Source: Linnemannia elongata
Taxonomy: Eukaryota > Mortierellomycota > Mortierellomycetes > Mortierellales > Mortierellaceae
DNA: 64,000 nucleotides
Assembly (NCBI GenBank): GCA_036320915.1
Contig: JAXBDG010000001.1
Location: forward strand, 2,874,001-2,938,000
Reading direction: 5' to 3'
Positions 33,931-43,783 of this stretch are shown here, piece by piece. The notes beneath the pieces are model-generated. The model did no database searches and was not told the origin of the DNA. It saw nothing but the letters and a program-made list of their open reading frames with translations. The translations under genes were made by a program, and so were the position numbers. Position 1 is the stretch's first letter. The number at the start of each line of letters is the position of its first letter.

Positions 33931-34359
33931 TTATTTTTTTTTCTATTTTTTTTTTTGCTGTGCTTGACGGTTGTTGGAGGGAAAAGACGGAAGGGAGAGT
34001 TATGGGCGAGAAGACTGTAGAGTGTGAAGTGTGAAGTGTGAAGTGTGATGAATGAACGTGAGAATAAAAAGGAGAGGAAGAAAAAGTTGATGAATGTGTA
34101 ATGACCAAGAGGGCAGAGAGGAAGAGTCGGCAATGAGTGGCCAAGAGGGAGGAAGCAATTCAAGGAAAAAGGAGCAAATGAAAAGAAGAAAAAGAGAGAC
34201 TAGAAGAAAAACAAAGTTAAGGTAAGATGGATGGCACCGTTGGGCGCCAAGCACTGCCGTTTCAATTGTGACGTGGCAGTGATACCGTAAAAGCATCAAG
34301 GTTGGGAGCCATGGTGCGATTGGGTATGTCTTTCACTCATTTATTTTTGTTTGTTATTT
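33931..34359. other. Intergenic, A-rich leader and short tandem repeat
   Basis: The first 30 bases are the A-rich leader of the F-box gene to the left. Four perfect AGTGTGA units occupy 34021-34048. The rest is purine-rich and holds no gene. Confidence 0.5.
34021..34048. repeat. (AGTGTGA)4 tandem repeat
   Basis: Four perfect 7 bp units lie in the upstream region of the type B gene whose start is at 33930. Confidence 0.85.
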
Positions 34360-35865
34360 CTACCCGTCGAGGAAGCGAGCCCGGATCCGGGGATCAACGG
34401 CACTACTAGGATCACTCGACCGTGTAAATACTCGTCCGCTGAGAACCACAACCTGCACACTCTTCATCTCCTGAAAACGTCTCAGCAGCTCATCGAAATG
34501 GCGACGTGGTACACTTCGAATCGATCCCTTCCTGCCCGACGCAAATGAGGCCTGTGGATGGAAGTACCAACTCTCTATGACCTCGCTGACACAGTCGGTT
34601 GAGTACTCTTCCTCCTCCTCCTCCTCTTCTTCTTCCACCTTTTTGCCATCTCTATCGTATCGGACAACCTCAGGTTCAATAGGAATGTCCAACTCTAGGA
34701 TTTCTAGCTCACGACAGTTCCATGCCTCAACGAGAATATATTTCAACGCCAGGCTCTCTCTTGTCGGAAAGTCGTACGAGATGTAATGGAAACTTTTTAG
34801 CCCTGGACAGCTCACAGGCGGAGTCAACGCCGCCGTATAGGTGCGGCTGTCGTACAAATTGACAATAATCACATCCTTCAACGTCGCGGCATGGAGGGCA
34901 ATCGCCGAGCTCGTGTCCGTGTTAACTCCAGCCATCGTTATCTTGATCTTCGAGAGCCTGTTGCCGGCAGAGCAGGCAGCTACGATCAGGTCCGCCGCCT
35001 CTCCTTCATTCTGCTCAAGAATAAGTGTCGTCAATTTAGGGCAAAAGTCGTAAAGGTCCTTGGCCAGCCGGCGCGCATCCTCGATTAAACCCCCGTTGAT
35101 AGATGCACTGAAGGTAGTAAGGTTAGGGCAGCACCTAATGACTCCAAGGCAATTGTCTGAACGGTCGATATTGAGCCTCAACGACTCGAGCTTGGGTAAG
35201 GCCAGAGTTCTACTTCCATGCTTGGATACCATATCGCGAGTCATGTAGGCCTCATCGTCGTCTTGATTACCGGTAACATATCCAACGCACAACCTCCTCA
35301 ACGATCCCGCAACAGCCTGCAGAACCCTCCCCAACTCTCCACCGACAGAATCCCAATAGCTTAACGTCAGACTCTGGAGCTGTCTCAATTGGACAAAATC
35401 GTTCGCGTCAAGGGTCGAAGTTTGAATGAGAGGACCAGCCCAGTCCAACACCTTCAGACCCTGATTCGATCGGACCATTTGTCTTTCAGATTCCAAGACA
35501 GTGTAACCAAAGAAGCGACCCCTAAAGTTGTACAATTTATCGGTGTCCCTGCGCATGACCAGTTCCCTCAAGTTGGTACATTCGAACGGCCAGACCTGTC
35601 GGGGTGTTGCTCGAAGGATCTTGATGTAGGGACTGAAGTGAGCGACAGTACTGTGGGGCATGTCCTCACTAGCGATTTCGGTGTCGTAAGAGTACCAAAA
35701 GAGGGGAGAGAGGGTTTTGCACCACAGTTTGGAGACAAGGATGGAAGGGACCAGAGCTTGTGGTTGGATATGGTAGTCGTCAATCTGGGGGATGTAGACC
35801 CAGAGAGGGATGAAGTGCCCGATTCGGAGTAGGATCTCAGGCAATTCCAGTGGGTGCGTTGTCAT
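34360..35865 (-). CDS. F-box/LRR-like protein, type B
   Basis: This single-exon protein has 501 aa. The ATG at 35865 gives MTTHPLELPEILLRIGHFIPLW directly; the open frame further upstream has no ATG and is low complexity. The F-box continues with 'VPSILVSKLWCKTLSPLFWYSY'. Type B blocks are present: 'RQMVRSNQGLKVLDWAGP', 'LGRVLQAVAGSLRRLCVG', 'CCPNLTTFSASI', and a final 'VQVVVLSGRVFTRSSD', a weakened form of the C-terminal motif. An eleven-Glu run lies around residue 430. Gene order and strand match the neighbour at 32131-33930, suggesting tandem duplication. The substrate is unknown. Confidence 0.83.
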   Translation of the reverse strand: MTTHPLELPEILLRIGHFIPLWVYIPQIDDYHIQPQALVPSILVSKLWCKTLSPLFWYSYDTEIASEDMPHSTVAHFSPYIKILRATPRQVWPFECTNLRELVMRRDTDKLYNFRGRFFGYTVLESERQMVRSNQGLKVLDWAGPLIQTSTLDANDFVQLRQLQSLTLSYWDSVGGELGRVLQAVAGSLRRLCVGYVTGNQDDDEAYMTRDMVSKHGSRTLALPKLESLRLNIDRSDNCLGVIRCCPNLTTFSASINGGLIEDARRLAKDLYDFCPKLTTLILEQNEGEAADLIVAACSAGNRLSKIKITMAGVNTDTSSAIALHAATLKDVIIVNLYDSRTYTAALTPPVSCPGLKSFHYISYDFPTRESLALKYILVEAWNCRELEILELDIPIEPEVVRYDRDGKKVEEEEEEEEEEYSTDCVSEVIESWYFHPQASFASGRKGSIRSVPRRHFDELLRRFQEMKSVQVVVLSGRVFTRSSDPSSAVDPRIRARFLDG

Positions 35866-36695
35866 TTCTTGCTTGTGATGAATCGATGAATATGGTGAAT
35901 GAGGAATGGGAGAAAGGGAAGACGGTGGGATGATAAACAGGAAAAAAATATAATGGGTGCAGCATAGAGCTTTTTTTATTCCATCTGTCAATCCCCTTCA
36001 GGTGCGTATAAGGTACATGCCAACAGCCTACGATAAAAAGAGACTTGTATGTATGCAACTGCGGTCAAGAGACTGCGGCCCCTTGAAACTGCAAAGTGTT
36101 TGAACGGCGCGCTCAAGCGGCGTTGGTACCTCTACGCGGGTCTTTTTCATAGTGCCTTTTATTGTTCTCTATACTCGATTTTTCATCTTTTCTCGCGACA
36201 CGCCTTTCTTGTTCACAATTTCGCTAACCTTCTATTTCGTTCCCACGCAATTTATTTCCTCCTCTGATTAGAACTATCACCCGAGTGGTCCTCTTGAAAA
36301 ACAAGACTGTGCATGCCTTTTCCTCGCCTTCTATCCCTCCTTTGGGGGGAGGGGTAGACTCAAGAGAAGGGGACGAATGGCATCTAAGCCAAGCCTCTCA
36401 TCCACACTTTACTCTCCTCCTTCAACACACGCTCACCTCCCTTTACTCCACTTTGACACTCGCAACATCATCCTCGTCTCCTCTCACTTGAGACCGCGCA
36501 CCGAATCTCATTCACCCTGACATCCCTTCTTCTCATACGTTAGTTCCTCCTTTTTTTGCGCTTCTACAGATGCATATACCTCCTTCGATATCAACACTCA
36601 AATATTTCATCACTTTTCTCCGTGTTACCAATACTGCCTGAAGTCTCGAACTATTCCCGTCAAATTCACATTTCACAACTAGAATCCATCCTCCA

Positions 36696-36742
<47 letters not shown>

Positions 36743-36855
36743 AGTTGTCGGTCTGCAAACCTTCTGAAGATTGCACAAATGGTCAGACAGACAATTTGCT
36801 TTGATCATGCAGATGCCTCAATAACAATAATTTATTTGCACACAAAGTAATGGCA
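35866..36855. other. Intergenic 1 kb, CT-rich segment ending in A42
   Basis: The plus strand from about 36,150 to 36,690 is pyrimidine-rich and resembles a gene leader. It ends in 42 A at 36699-36740, followed at once by ATG and a 36-codon frame ending at 36850. The frame has no recognised motif and runs almost into the stop of the convergent F-box gene. I do not call it a gene. Confidence 0.4.
36699..36740. repeat. A42 homopolymer
   Basis: This is the longest mononucleotide run in the window. It could be the tail of a retroposed transcript, since the preceding CT-rich DNA looks like a leader, but I see no target-site duplication. Confidence 0.9.
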
Positions 36856-38946
36856 TTATTTAGAAAACAGCTGCTCAAGCTCTTCCTCAGGTCGCAACAG
36901 AGTCGGGTAATTGAACGACAACCTCTCAAGAGACGGCATCGGTCGAACGTCCTTTTCGTCCATTTCCCTCACCATCTCTTCTACGTCCAGCAACAGTCCC
37001 AGGTTTCTCAACTGGAACAATACCTCCTTGTCCTTCACAGAAGCGTCACTGCCGCTGTCGCCGCTGTTGCTGCTGATCCCGTTTTCTGAAAGTTGTTGTC
37101 GAGCATGACATCTAGCAGCCTCGATTCGCTCCTCATTCGCCAGCCATAGCTTCCAACTCTCAACCTCCTCCTGCCTCTTCCTCGTCGACTGAGCCATCTT
37201 CCTTCCCTTCCCTCCATTCCTCAAAGTCACGATCCAATCTAGCTCCCAATCCTCACACGACGACGTCCTGTCGCCCAAATCTCGAAACACCCTCAGCTTC
37301 TGCAAACACTCTAATCGGCCAAGGAGACAAAACCCACCATCCAGTCGCAAAAAGGGCTCTGGAGAGTCTAATCCCGAAAGGCGACCACCCATGTTGATGT
37401 AGTGACATGCCCGCGGGACACAGATCTGGAGATCCTCAACCGCAGGACAGACACGGGCGATGTACCCGAATAGGATCCGACTGGAGACAGGTTGAAAAGG
37501 GTCTGGGAGGTGGACGATGATGTGAAGGGTACGGAGACCGCGGCAACGCCAAATCCGTGGAGGTAAAGTAGGACCAGGAGAGGTTATTGAAAAGTACCTC
37601 CCTTTGTCTGGTTCTATGGCATCATGTGCTCTGTCCAGGTTGATGTATCCTCCTCGACCAAAGAGGTCCAGTTCCTTCAGACGTATCACCGTCTTGAGGG
37701 TCGTGAGATGGGCGAGATAAGGCGAATCACAGAGGTACTGGTGAACGAGTCTATGGGCGCCGCTAAGGGCCTCTTCGCAGTTAGTCCTGAAAGGAAGATG
37801 ATTGTCCGGCATCCAAAACACTTCCAAGGTCGTGAGGATATCCTGCTGTAAAAACACCGTCTGGAGGAGCTGCGGTGTCACATCTAGCGCCCAGAGGGAT
37901 CGTTCCGACGACGAGCGAGGGCACACATCTGTCCAGAGCAGCTTAATCTCCTCGGACGACATCCTTTTTCCCAATGTCGAAAAGTGTGCCTTATCGAGAG
38001 TGATGTTGTTCGCCTTGAGAGATGCAAAGAGTCGAGTCCAATCGTACTTTTTATCGTCGTGCCAAATGTTTGCCACCAACTTAAGCTCGTTGAGTTTTGG
38101 TGTGAAGCGCAAAAGGAACTCAAGATCATCCTGTGGGAGATATATGTTGACGAGTATCAACGAGCAAAGTCGAAATGGTTGCTGCTGCTCCTGCCGGTGC
38201 GGTAACATGTTCGAAGTCGAAAGTACAAACTGGGTCCATCGGAGAGCCGAAGGTCCATATCCCTTTGCACAGAAATGCTCTAACAATGGACAGCCCCGCA
38301 GGACCTTGCCAAGATCAAAATGCGCATAATACGGGTAGCCCAGAGCAATCTTCAGTCTGCTGAGGGAGGAAGGGTAGGTGAAAGTTTCGAGGCAGCTGAG
38401 TCTGGCATATGCAATATACAGGTTCATCTCTCTGAGAGGCGAAGTAGCGTCGTAAAGGGTGGAGCTTGTCGAGGCCGGATGACGTTTCCTGTTGTCGTTG
38501 CTACTGACTACTGTGTTGCTTTGACTCTTTCGCCTCCGCTGCTGCTCCCGTTCAAGTTGCTTCTGCCGGTATGCGGACTCGAGACGGTCCAGGGCGTGCA
38601 TGACATCCATGTCGAACGGATGCTTGCACTGATTCTGGGCCGTTGGTATGTATAGTTGACAGTAATGAAACCGGCCGGCTCCAGGTAACTTGCGCAGCAA
38701 CTTCCGTTTCCTGGATGACCCTAAGGATTGGTGCCAGACGATATCGCGGACGAGATGGTTCTGGCTGAGGAAGAACCATTGTCGACAGACAGGGGAGACT
38801 GAGCGGCGGAGAGTAGAGTCGTCGAGGTATGCAAAGATTTGCTCGAGGATCTCGGGTATATCCAGAGGTGAGGGGGTTGTCTTGGTGCTGGTGCTAGCGG
38901 TCGATAATGGTGTCCTTTGATGTCGGCGAGTGAGAAAACGTAGCAT
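36856..38946 (-). CDS. F-box/LRR-like protein, type A
   Basis: This single-exon protein has 696 aa. The F-box (SPLDIPEILEQIFAYLDDSTLRRS...CRQWFFLSQ) occupies about residues 26-72. The LRR-like body is followed by 'IWRCRGLRTLHIIV', 'ILFGYIARVCPAVEDLQI', 'GGFCLLGRLECLQKLRV', 'WELDWIVTLRNGG...TRKRQEE' and C-terminal 'LRNLGLLLDVEEMVREM' with 'MPSLERLSFNYPTL', ending in a short Glu-rich tail. The first type A block is slightly weakened (PAVEDL for PRLQDL). It lies head-to-tail with the type A gene at 39120-41027, 173 bp away. Expected role: SCF substrate receptor. Confidence 0.86.
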   Translation of the reverse strand: MLRFLTRRHQRTPLSTASTSTKTTPSPLDIPEILEQIFAYLDDSTLRRSVSPVCRQWFFLSQNHLVRDIVWHQSLGSSRKRKLLRKLPGAGRFHYCQLYIPTAQNQCKHPFDMDVMHALDRLESAYRQKQLEREQQRRRKSQSNTVVSSNDNRKRHPASTSSTLYDATSPLREMNLYIAYARLSCLETFTYPSSLSRLKIALGYPYYAHFDLGKVLRGCPLLEHFCAKGYGPSALRWTQFVLSTSNMLPHRQEQQQPFRLCSLILVNIYLPQDDLEFLLRFTPKLNELKLVANIWHDDKKYDWTRLFASLKANNITLDKAHFSTLGKRMSSEEIKLLWTDVCPRSSSERSLWALDVTPQLLQTVFLQQDILTTLEVFWMPDNHLPFRTNCEEALSGAHRLVHQYLCDSPYLAHLTTLKTVIRLKELDLFGRGGYINLDRAHDAIEPDKGRYFSITSPGPTLPPRIWRCRGLRTLHIIVHLPDPFQPVSSRILFGYIARVCPAVEDLQICVPRACHYINMGGRLSGLDSPEPFLRLDGGFCLLGRLECLQKLRVFRDLGDRTSSCEDWELDWIVTLRNGGKGRKMAQSTRKRQEEVESWKLWLANEERIEAARCHARQQLSENGISSNSGDSGSDASVKDKEVLFQLRNLGLLLDVEEMVREMDEKDVRPMPSLERLSFNYPTLLRPEEELEQLFSK

Positions 38947-39119
38947 CCTTGTTGTTGTGTTATGTAGTTGGTTGTGTTGGCAGTGAAGGAGAAAATGAAG
39001 TAGAGAAAAGAAGAGACTAACACGACTCTTGAAACATCTCTTCCGGCAACGTGATCATTTTTTTTTAATGGGCATACAACGCAGGTGTGGCACGGTGCAC
39101 CAACCATGTCCAATCAATT

Positions 39120-41027
39120 TTATTTTCTTGCAAAGGTCGACCTCATTTCCTTCTCTGGTGTCTGCTCCAAATGAAATTGTCCCACAGCAAGCTGGTACAG
39201 CTCAGGAAGGCACACAAAGTTGTCCCCATCCATCTCCAACACCATATCCCTCACGTCCTGAAGCAGACCCAACTTCTGCAATCCAGTCATCAACTCTACA
39301 TCGTCACCCCTGGCAGCTGCTGCTGCTGCTCTTCGTACGCAATTGGCTCCAGTATCAGTCTCCAAACGTGCCCCTTCCTTGACGGCTTCCCTTTCCAGCA
39401 AAATTGTCCATCCATCAACAATCCGCCGCCTCTCATTCCTGCCCTCGACTATCCTTCCCGATCGACACAACCAATTCAGCTCCCAAACCTTGCATGTCAC
39501 CGCATAATGATACACACGGAGACGCTCCAGATAAACAAGTCGCGAAAGCAAACACATTCCTGCCTCCAGACTATAGGGGTTCTCTCGTCCATTCAGAGTT
39601 CTAAGGTGCATTAGGCAAAAGAATGGGAATGTGATTCGGAGATCCTGTAAGCGCGGGCAGACCCTGGAGATATAACCATAAACGGTCCGTGGTAGGTATG
39701 CCCCTCTTCGCGTGACCTTCCTGTGGAAATGAACATCCACTTCCAGAGTTGTCAGGTCTCTACAGATCCAAATCCCAGGGGTTACGTCCGCTAACGCGAC
39801 AGTTGGTTGACCCTCTCCTTCCTTTTTCCGCGGGGTATACATCTCGAGACGGCGGTGAATGTCCATGAAATCCAATAAGTAGGCCATTTTGAGGGTCTTG
39901 AGATGACGCAGACTAGGGCTTTCGCAGAGGAATTGATGCAGAGGTTGACCTGATTGCACTGAATCCATAACTTGTTCGTCCAGACTCCAGCCCCGTGGGT
40001 GACAAAGGTAATTTGGAGGCGGGAGAATCTCCAGGCTGGTCAAGAAGAACTGCAACTCTGTCAGCGTACGGACGACAGTCGGAGTGAGGTCGTAATGTGA
40101 AAAGGTTCGATCTCTGGCATGGGGACATATAGAAAAGGCTGCCTCATGCAGCTCGTCATCGGGCAATACCTCTTGGAACATCGAAAAGTGGAACCGCTTT
40201 AGTTGGAGGGAGAGCGACTGGATATGCTTGGAGAATCGTTTCCAGTCCCAGCGAGATCCATTACTGTCTTGTAAAATAGAGACGAGTTGGAGACCCTCAA
40301 GGTTGGGGGCCATCGTCAAAATATTCTCTATCATTGATTGACTTGTGTAGAAGTGCTGAATAATAAGGGACCGAAGAGGAAATCGATGCAGAAGAGGCGC
40401 TTCTCGTTCGTTGATCCATTCTCCCCGCAGATGCACATGGTTACGTGTGAGCAAGTGTAAGCTTTCCAGGAGCGGACACATGGTCAGGATCCTCCGAATG
40501 TCAACTGCGAGCTCGGCCATGTGGTCGATATTCAGTCTCGTTAAGGATGGCGGGAACGCCAGAGTATTCTTCAGCTCGTCCTTAAAGTCGTAATTAGTCT
40601 GGAGCACAACCTCGCGGAGGGGCTGATTGAATCCTGCAAGGGTTGCTCCTTTGTATCGATCGTCGAGCGCCAATTGAGAGGACGATCTCTGAAGGTCCTG
40701 AAAGGCGGCGTCTATATCTGGTTCGTACCTATCGGACTTAGACTGGAAACCCCTGATGACAAAGCGCTCTGCGCCAGGTAGACGATTCAGTGCTTGTTCT
40801 GGGGCAAAGGGTTTCCAGTGCGAGTCCCAGCTGACCTCGCGATGCAGACGCCATTGAACGAGTAGAAGCCATTCTCGACAAACATGTACAACTGTCCTAG
40901 CGAGTGTGTAGTGGGAGAGGTATGAGAGTATATGCTCGAGGAGCTCGGGGACGTCCAGTGGGGACAACGGTCGACCTGAAGGGGAGGAAGGCGGCGATGA
41001 AATTTGTTTAGAGGGTGGATCTCGCAT
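39120..41027 (-). CDS. F-box/LRR-like protein, type A
   Basis: This single-exon protein has 635 aa. The F-box (SPLDVPELLEHILSYLSHYTLART...CREWLLL) is at about residues 22-68. Type A blocks appear in order: 'IWICRDLTTLEVDV', 'TVYGYISRVCPRLQDLRITFP', 'AGMCLLSRLVYLERLRV', 'WELNWLCRSGRIVEGRNERRR', an Ala run, and 'LQKLGLLQDVRDMVLEM' with 'LPELYQLAVGQ'. The Trp of the last block (CWP elsewhere) is Leu here. The ATG is preceded on the coding strand by 29 A and CGTA, so the mRNA may have a poly(A)-like leader. Expected role: SCF substrate receptor; substrate unknown. Confidence 0.86.
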   Translation of the reverse strand: MRDPPSKQISSPPSSPSGRPLSPLDVPELLEHILSYLSHYTLARTVVHVCREWLLLVQWRLHREVSWDSHWKPFAPEQALNRLPGAERFVIRGFQSKSDRYEPDIDAAFQDLQRSSSQLALDDRYKGATLAGFNQPLREVVLQTNYDFKDELKNTLAFPPSLTRLNIDHMAELAVDIRRILTMCPLLESLHLLTRNHVHLRGEWINEREAPLLHRFPLRSLIIQHFYTSQSMIENILTMAPNLEGLQLVSILQDSNGSRWDWKRFSKHIQSLSLQLKRFHFSMFQEVLPDDELHEAAFSICPHARDRTFSHYDLTPTVVRTLTELQFFLTSLEILPPPNYLCHPRGWSLDEQVMDSVQSGQPLHQFLCESPSLRHLKTLKMAYLLDFMDIHRRLEMYTPRKKEGEGQPTVALADVTPGIWICRDLTTLEVDVHFHRKVTRRGAYLPRTVYGYISRVCPRLQDLRITFPFFCLMHLRTLNGRENPYSLEAGMCLLSRLVYLERLRVYHYAVTCKVWELNWLCRSGRIVEGRNERRRIVDGWTILLEREAVKEGARLETDTGANCVRRAAAAAARGDDVELMTGLQKLGLLQDVRDMVLEMDGDNFVCLPELYQLAVGQFHLEQTPEKEMRSTFARK

Positions 41028-41031
41028 TACG

Positions 41032-41060
41032 TTTTTTTTTTTTTTTTTTTTTTTTTTTTT
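41032..41060. repeat. T29 run (A29 in the leader of the adjacent F-box gene)
   Basis: On the coding strand this is A29, four bases upstream of the ATG at 41027-41025. Confidence 0.9.
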
Positions 41061-41903
41061 GGTAGTGATCGTGATTGTCGAGGAGGAGCAGGTTGGTAAA
41101 GGTGAATGAACAAATGGAAGAAAGAAAAGAATTAGAGAGCTGAGAACAAGGAATGGGTGTGATTAAGTTGAGAGAAGGGAGGGAAAAGTAGGCGATGGGT
41201 TGAGGGGAGGAAGGGAGGGAAGAAAGAATGGAATAATATTTAATCCGAACCGTCTTATCCCCCTTTCCCTTGTAGTGAGTATGAACAGCAGCTTGCCACC
41301 TGCACGGAAACAGTTCGACTTAGGGTGAAGTGGACGCGATGGGCAAAATGATCCATAAGATTCGATTATTGTCGAGTGTCGAAAGCGGCGTTGAGGATAT
41401 AGAGTCGAACGATATTGAGACATGTTTTCCTATGCTTGAGCGCGTGTTGTTAGTAGGAAAGAATGAGTTTGGGCGACCAGTCGCTGTGTGACTGAGATCC
41501 AAGTCTGCGAGATAGTTCGTGGCAGTTGTTTCTGAATCTTTTTCTTTTAACCTTGAGTCCAATTGCCATCGCCGTCTTGTTGATGCTTACTTCTATCATC
41601 AAAAAAAAGGTCTGTGAAAATAGCACGTTGGATACAGAGACCGGGCTGAGCTGCAAGGAAGGCAGTGAGGTCATTGTCGTTCAGCTCTGTACCATGGTCA
41701 TAGTACTTTGATTCGAACACAGGGTCCAGATCCCACACAATTCAATTCATGAGACAAGCCACCACATCGTTGAATTCTTCTTGTCCCCGCTCTTTTTCTA
41801 TTTCTACTTTTTTCTCCCACTTTCATCTTTCCTGCTTTCTCCCTCACACCCCCTTCACTGTCCACCCGCACCAACTTCACCAGAAAAACAAGCCCGAAGA
41901 AGG
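41061..41903. other. Divergent intergenic region between F-box genes
   Basis: It separates the type A gene starting at 41027 (minus) from the type B gene starting at 41904 (plus). From about 41,770 it is CT-rich and reads into the type B start. No gene or clear TATA box was found. Confidence 0.4.
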
Positions 41904-43379
41904 ATGTCAATTGTCAAACGTACCCATCCTCTCGAGTTGCCCGAGATCTTGACCAGGGTCGCTTACTACCTCCCCGTCTGGGTACAGCTGCCCAACAAGT
42001 ACACTGGTCAACTCGAGACAGAGTTCAAGCCCGCAGCAATCCTCAGTTGCATGCGTGTCTCCAAGCTCTGGTACCAAATCATGCTCCCTCTCCTCTGGCA
42101 CACATACTCTGGACCCCACTTTGCCCGAGCTCCCATCAAGATTGTTCATCGATTCAGTCCTCATTTCCGTGTCTTTCGGTCCTACCTGGGCCACGAGGGA
42201 CCTTTTCAATGTACGGGACTGGTTGAGCTCAATATGTCGCAACATGGCAGGACCTCTCATGGCAATGGCGTCGATCTCGAGACTCAGTGTAGTCTTGTTG
42301 CATCCAATCGTGACCTCAGGAAGTTGTATTGGCATGGACCTAGCGATCTTGTTCCCATGGACGTCAACAGCCTAACGGGGTTGCGCAAGGTTGACGATAT
42401 AATGCTTCTCTGCTGGGAAGGAACGGATGGGCTTCTCGCCAAGGTACTGCAGGCAGTTTCAGGAACGGTGACCAGGTTGGGAATTTATTCAGTCCATGGC
42501 GTCGCAGAAGGAGATCTGATGGCGGATGCTGGAAACGGGGCCAAGGAACCGTTGGTCCTCCCACACGTCGTCAAACTCAGCTACCGCATCAATCACGACC
42601 AGAGCAAGGGCCTTGAGGAACTCGTCCGGTGCTGTCCCAACCTCAAGAAGCTCTATATCATCCCCGAGTACAACTTCGACATGAAGCGACTGTCAAAGAA
42701 CATACAGGAGTGTTGCCATAAGATGGAGGCCTTGACGGTCAAGTACGCGGATCTGGACGACAAAGACGTGGTGGCGCTTCTGTGGGGCTGTCGAGTAGGA
42801 CCGGGGCTTGTCAGGCTGAATTTGACTCTGCAGCGACTCAGTGACGCTGTGACGGATGCGATTCTTGTGCACTCTAGGACGTTGCAGAGTGTCAAGCTTG
42901 ACATTCGTGTGCGTGGCACCTTGGATGTAAAGAACATGTTGAGGATCCTGGTGGAGTGTCGTTACGCTTGGAGGATTGACATTCGAGGGTGTGGCACGGG
43001 ATCGCTTGAGACCTTGTTGTCGACGTTGAAGAGTCAGCCATGGGGTTGTAAGGACCTCGAAATTTTTGGGCTGAGGTTGATGCTGCCGTCACCGTCGTTG
43101 ACACAGAACAGAGGTGACTCGAGAAATGAAGAACCCAGTGAGGAAACGAAGGAAAAGAAGGCGAGGGAAGAGGAGGCAAGATTGGAGGCCAAGGCGAGCA
43201 GGTTGTTTGGAATGGGATGGAAGGTGGGTAAGCAGCGCAATTATTTTTATGATGGTATTGGGAAGAAGCAGGTTGTGGATGAGGTTGTGAGTATTCTTGG
43301 TCTTGTTGATGGACTGAAGCGCGTCAAGGCCGTCCGGTGGAACGACATTCGATATGAACCTTTGGCTATCTTGAACTAA
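41904..43379 (+). CDS. F-box/LRR-like protein, type B
   Basis: This single-exon protein has 491 aa. The ATG at 41904 (context GAAGGATGTC) gives MSIVKRTHPLELPEILTRVAYYLPVW; the open frame upstream has no ATG and reads as leader. The F-box continues as 'ILSCMRVSKLWYQIMLPLLWHTY'. Type B blocks: 'CSLVASNRDLRKLYWHGP', 'LAKVLQAVSGTVTRLGI', 'CCPNLKKLYII', and C-terminal 'VKAVRWNDIRYEPLAIL'. A Lys/Glu-rich helix (about residues 405-435) precedes the C-terminal block. It is tandem with the next type B gene at 43784. SCF substrate-receptor role inferred from the F-box. Confidence 0.84.
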   Translation: MSIVKRTHPLELPEILTRVAYYLPVWVQLPNKYTGQLETEFKPAAILSCMRVSKLWYQIMLPLLWHTYSGPHFARAPIKIVHRFSPHFRVFRSYLGHEGPFQCTGLVELNMSQHGRTSHGNGVDLETQCSLVASNRDLRKLYWHGPSDLVPMDVNSLTGLRKVDDIMLLCWEGTDGLLAKVLQAVSGTVTRLGIYSVHGVAEGDLMADAGNGAKEPLVLPHVVKLSYRINHDQSKGLEELVRCCPNLKKLYIIPEYNFDMKRLSKNIQECCHKMEALTVKYADLDDKDVVALLWGCRVGPGLVRLNLTLQRLSDAVTDAILVHSRTLQSVKLDIRVRGTLDVKNMLRILVECRYAWRIDIRGCGTGSLETLLSTLKSQPWGCKDLEIFGLRLMLPSPSLTQNRGDSRNEEPSEETKEKKAREEEARLEAKASRLFGMGWKVGKQRNYFYDGIGKKQVVDEVVSILGLVDGLKRVKAVRWNDIRYEPLAILN

Positions 43380-43783
43380 AACAAACCCAATCAATTAATT
43401 GAACACTGATGTTACTTGCATTTGAACTCCTTTTGTGTTTTCCTTGCGCTGGCTTTCGTATTATTTTCAGACACTCCTTCCCCGTTTAGAAAATTTAGCT
43501 CAACTGAGAGTCTTGTTCCCGTTGTCACTTCTTCCTTTGCAATTCATTCATTCATTCTTTCATTCATTCCTCACAACAACTACAATACCCCAGGAAACTA
43601 GTCACCGGTATCACCAACCTAACACCTTCCTTTCACCTCGCAGACAACAGAACAACTCATCAACTCCATTCGACTCAATACTCTTCTTCACACATCACGT
43701 TGACTTTATTCTGACACTTTGTCTTTTCGCACGCGCTTCTATCCTCTTCACTTTAACTCCGCCCCCTCCTGTCGTCTCAAAAA
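43380..43783 (+). promoter_or_regulatory. CT-rich leader of the next type B F-box gene
   Basis: About 400 bases of pyrimidine-rich sequence, including short TTCATTCATTC repeats near 43,546-43,570, lead into AAAAAATGCC at the start codon. I see no other feature. Confidence 0.4.

Noticed and set aside
36740..36850. 36-codon ORF right after the A42 run
   Set aside because: The start follows a homopolymer by chance as easily as by design, and no motif or paralogue supports it.
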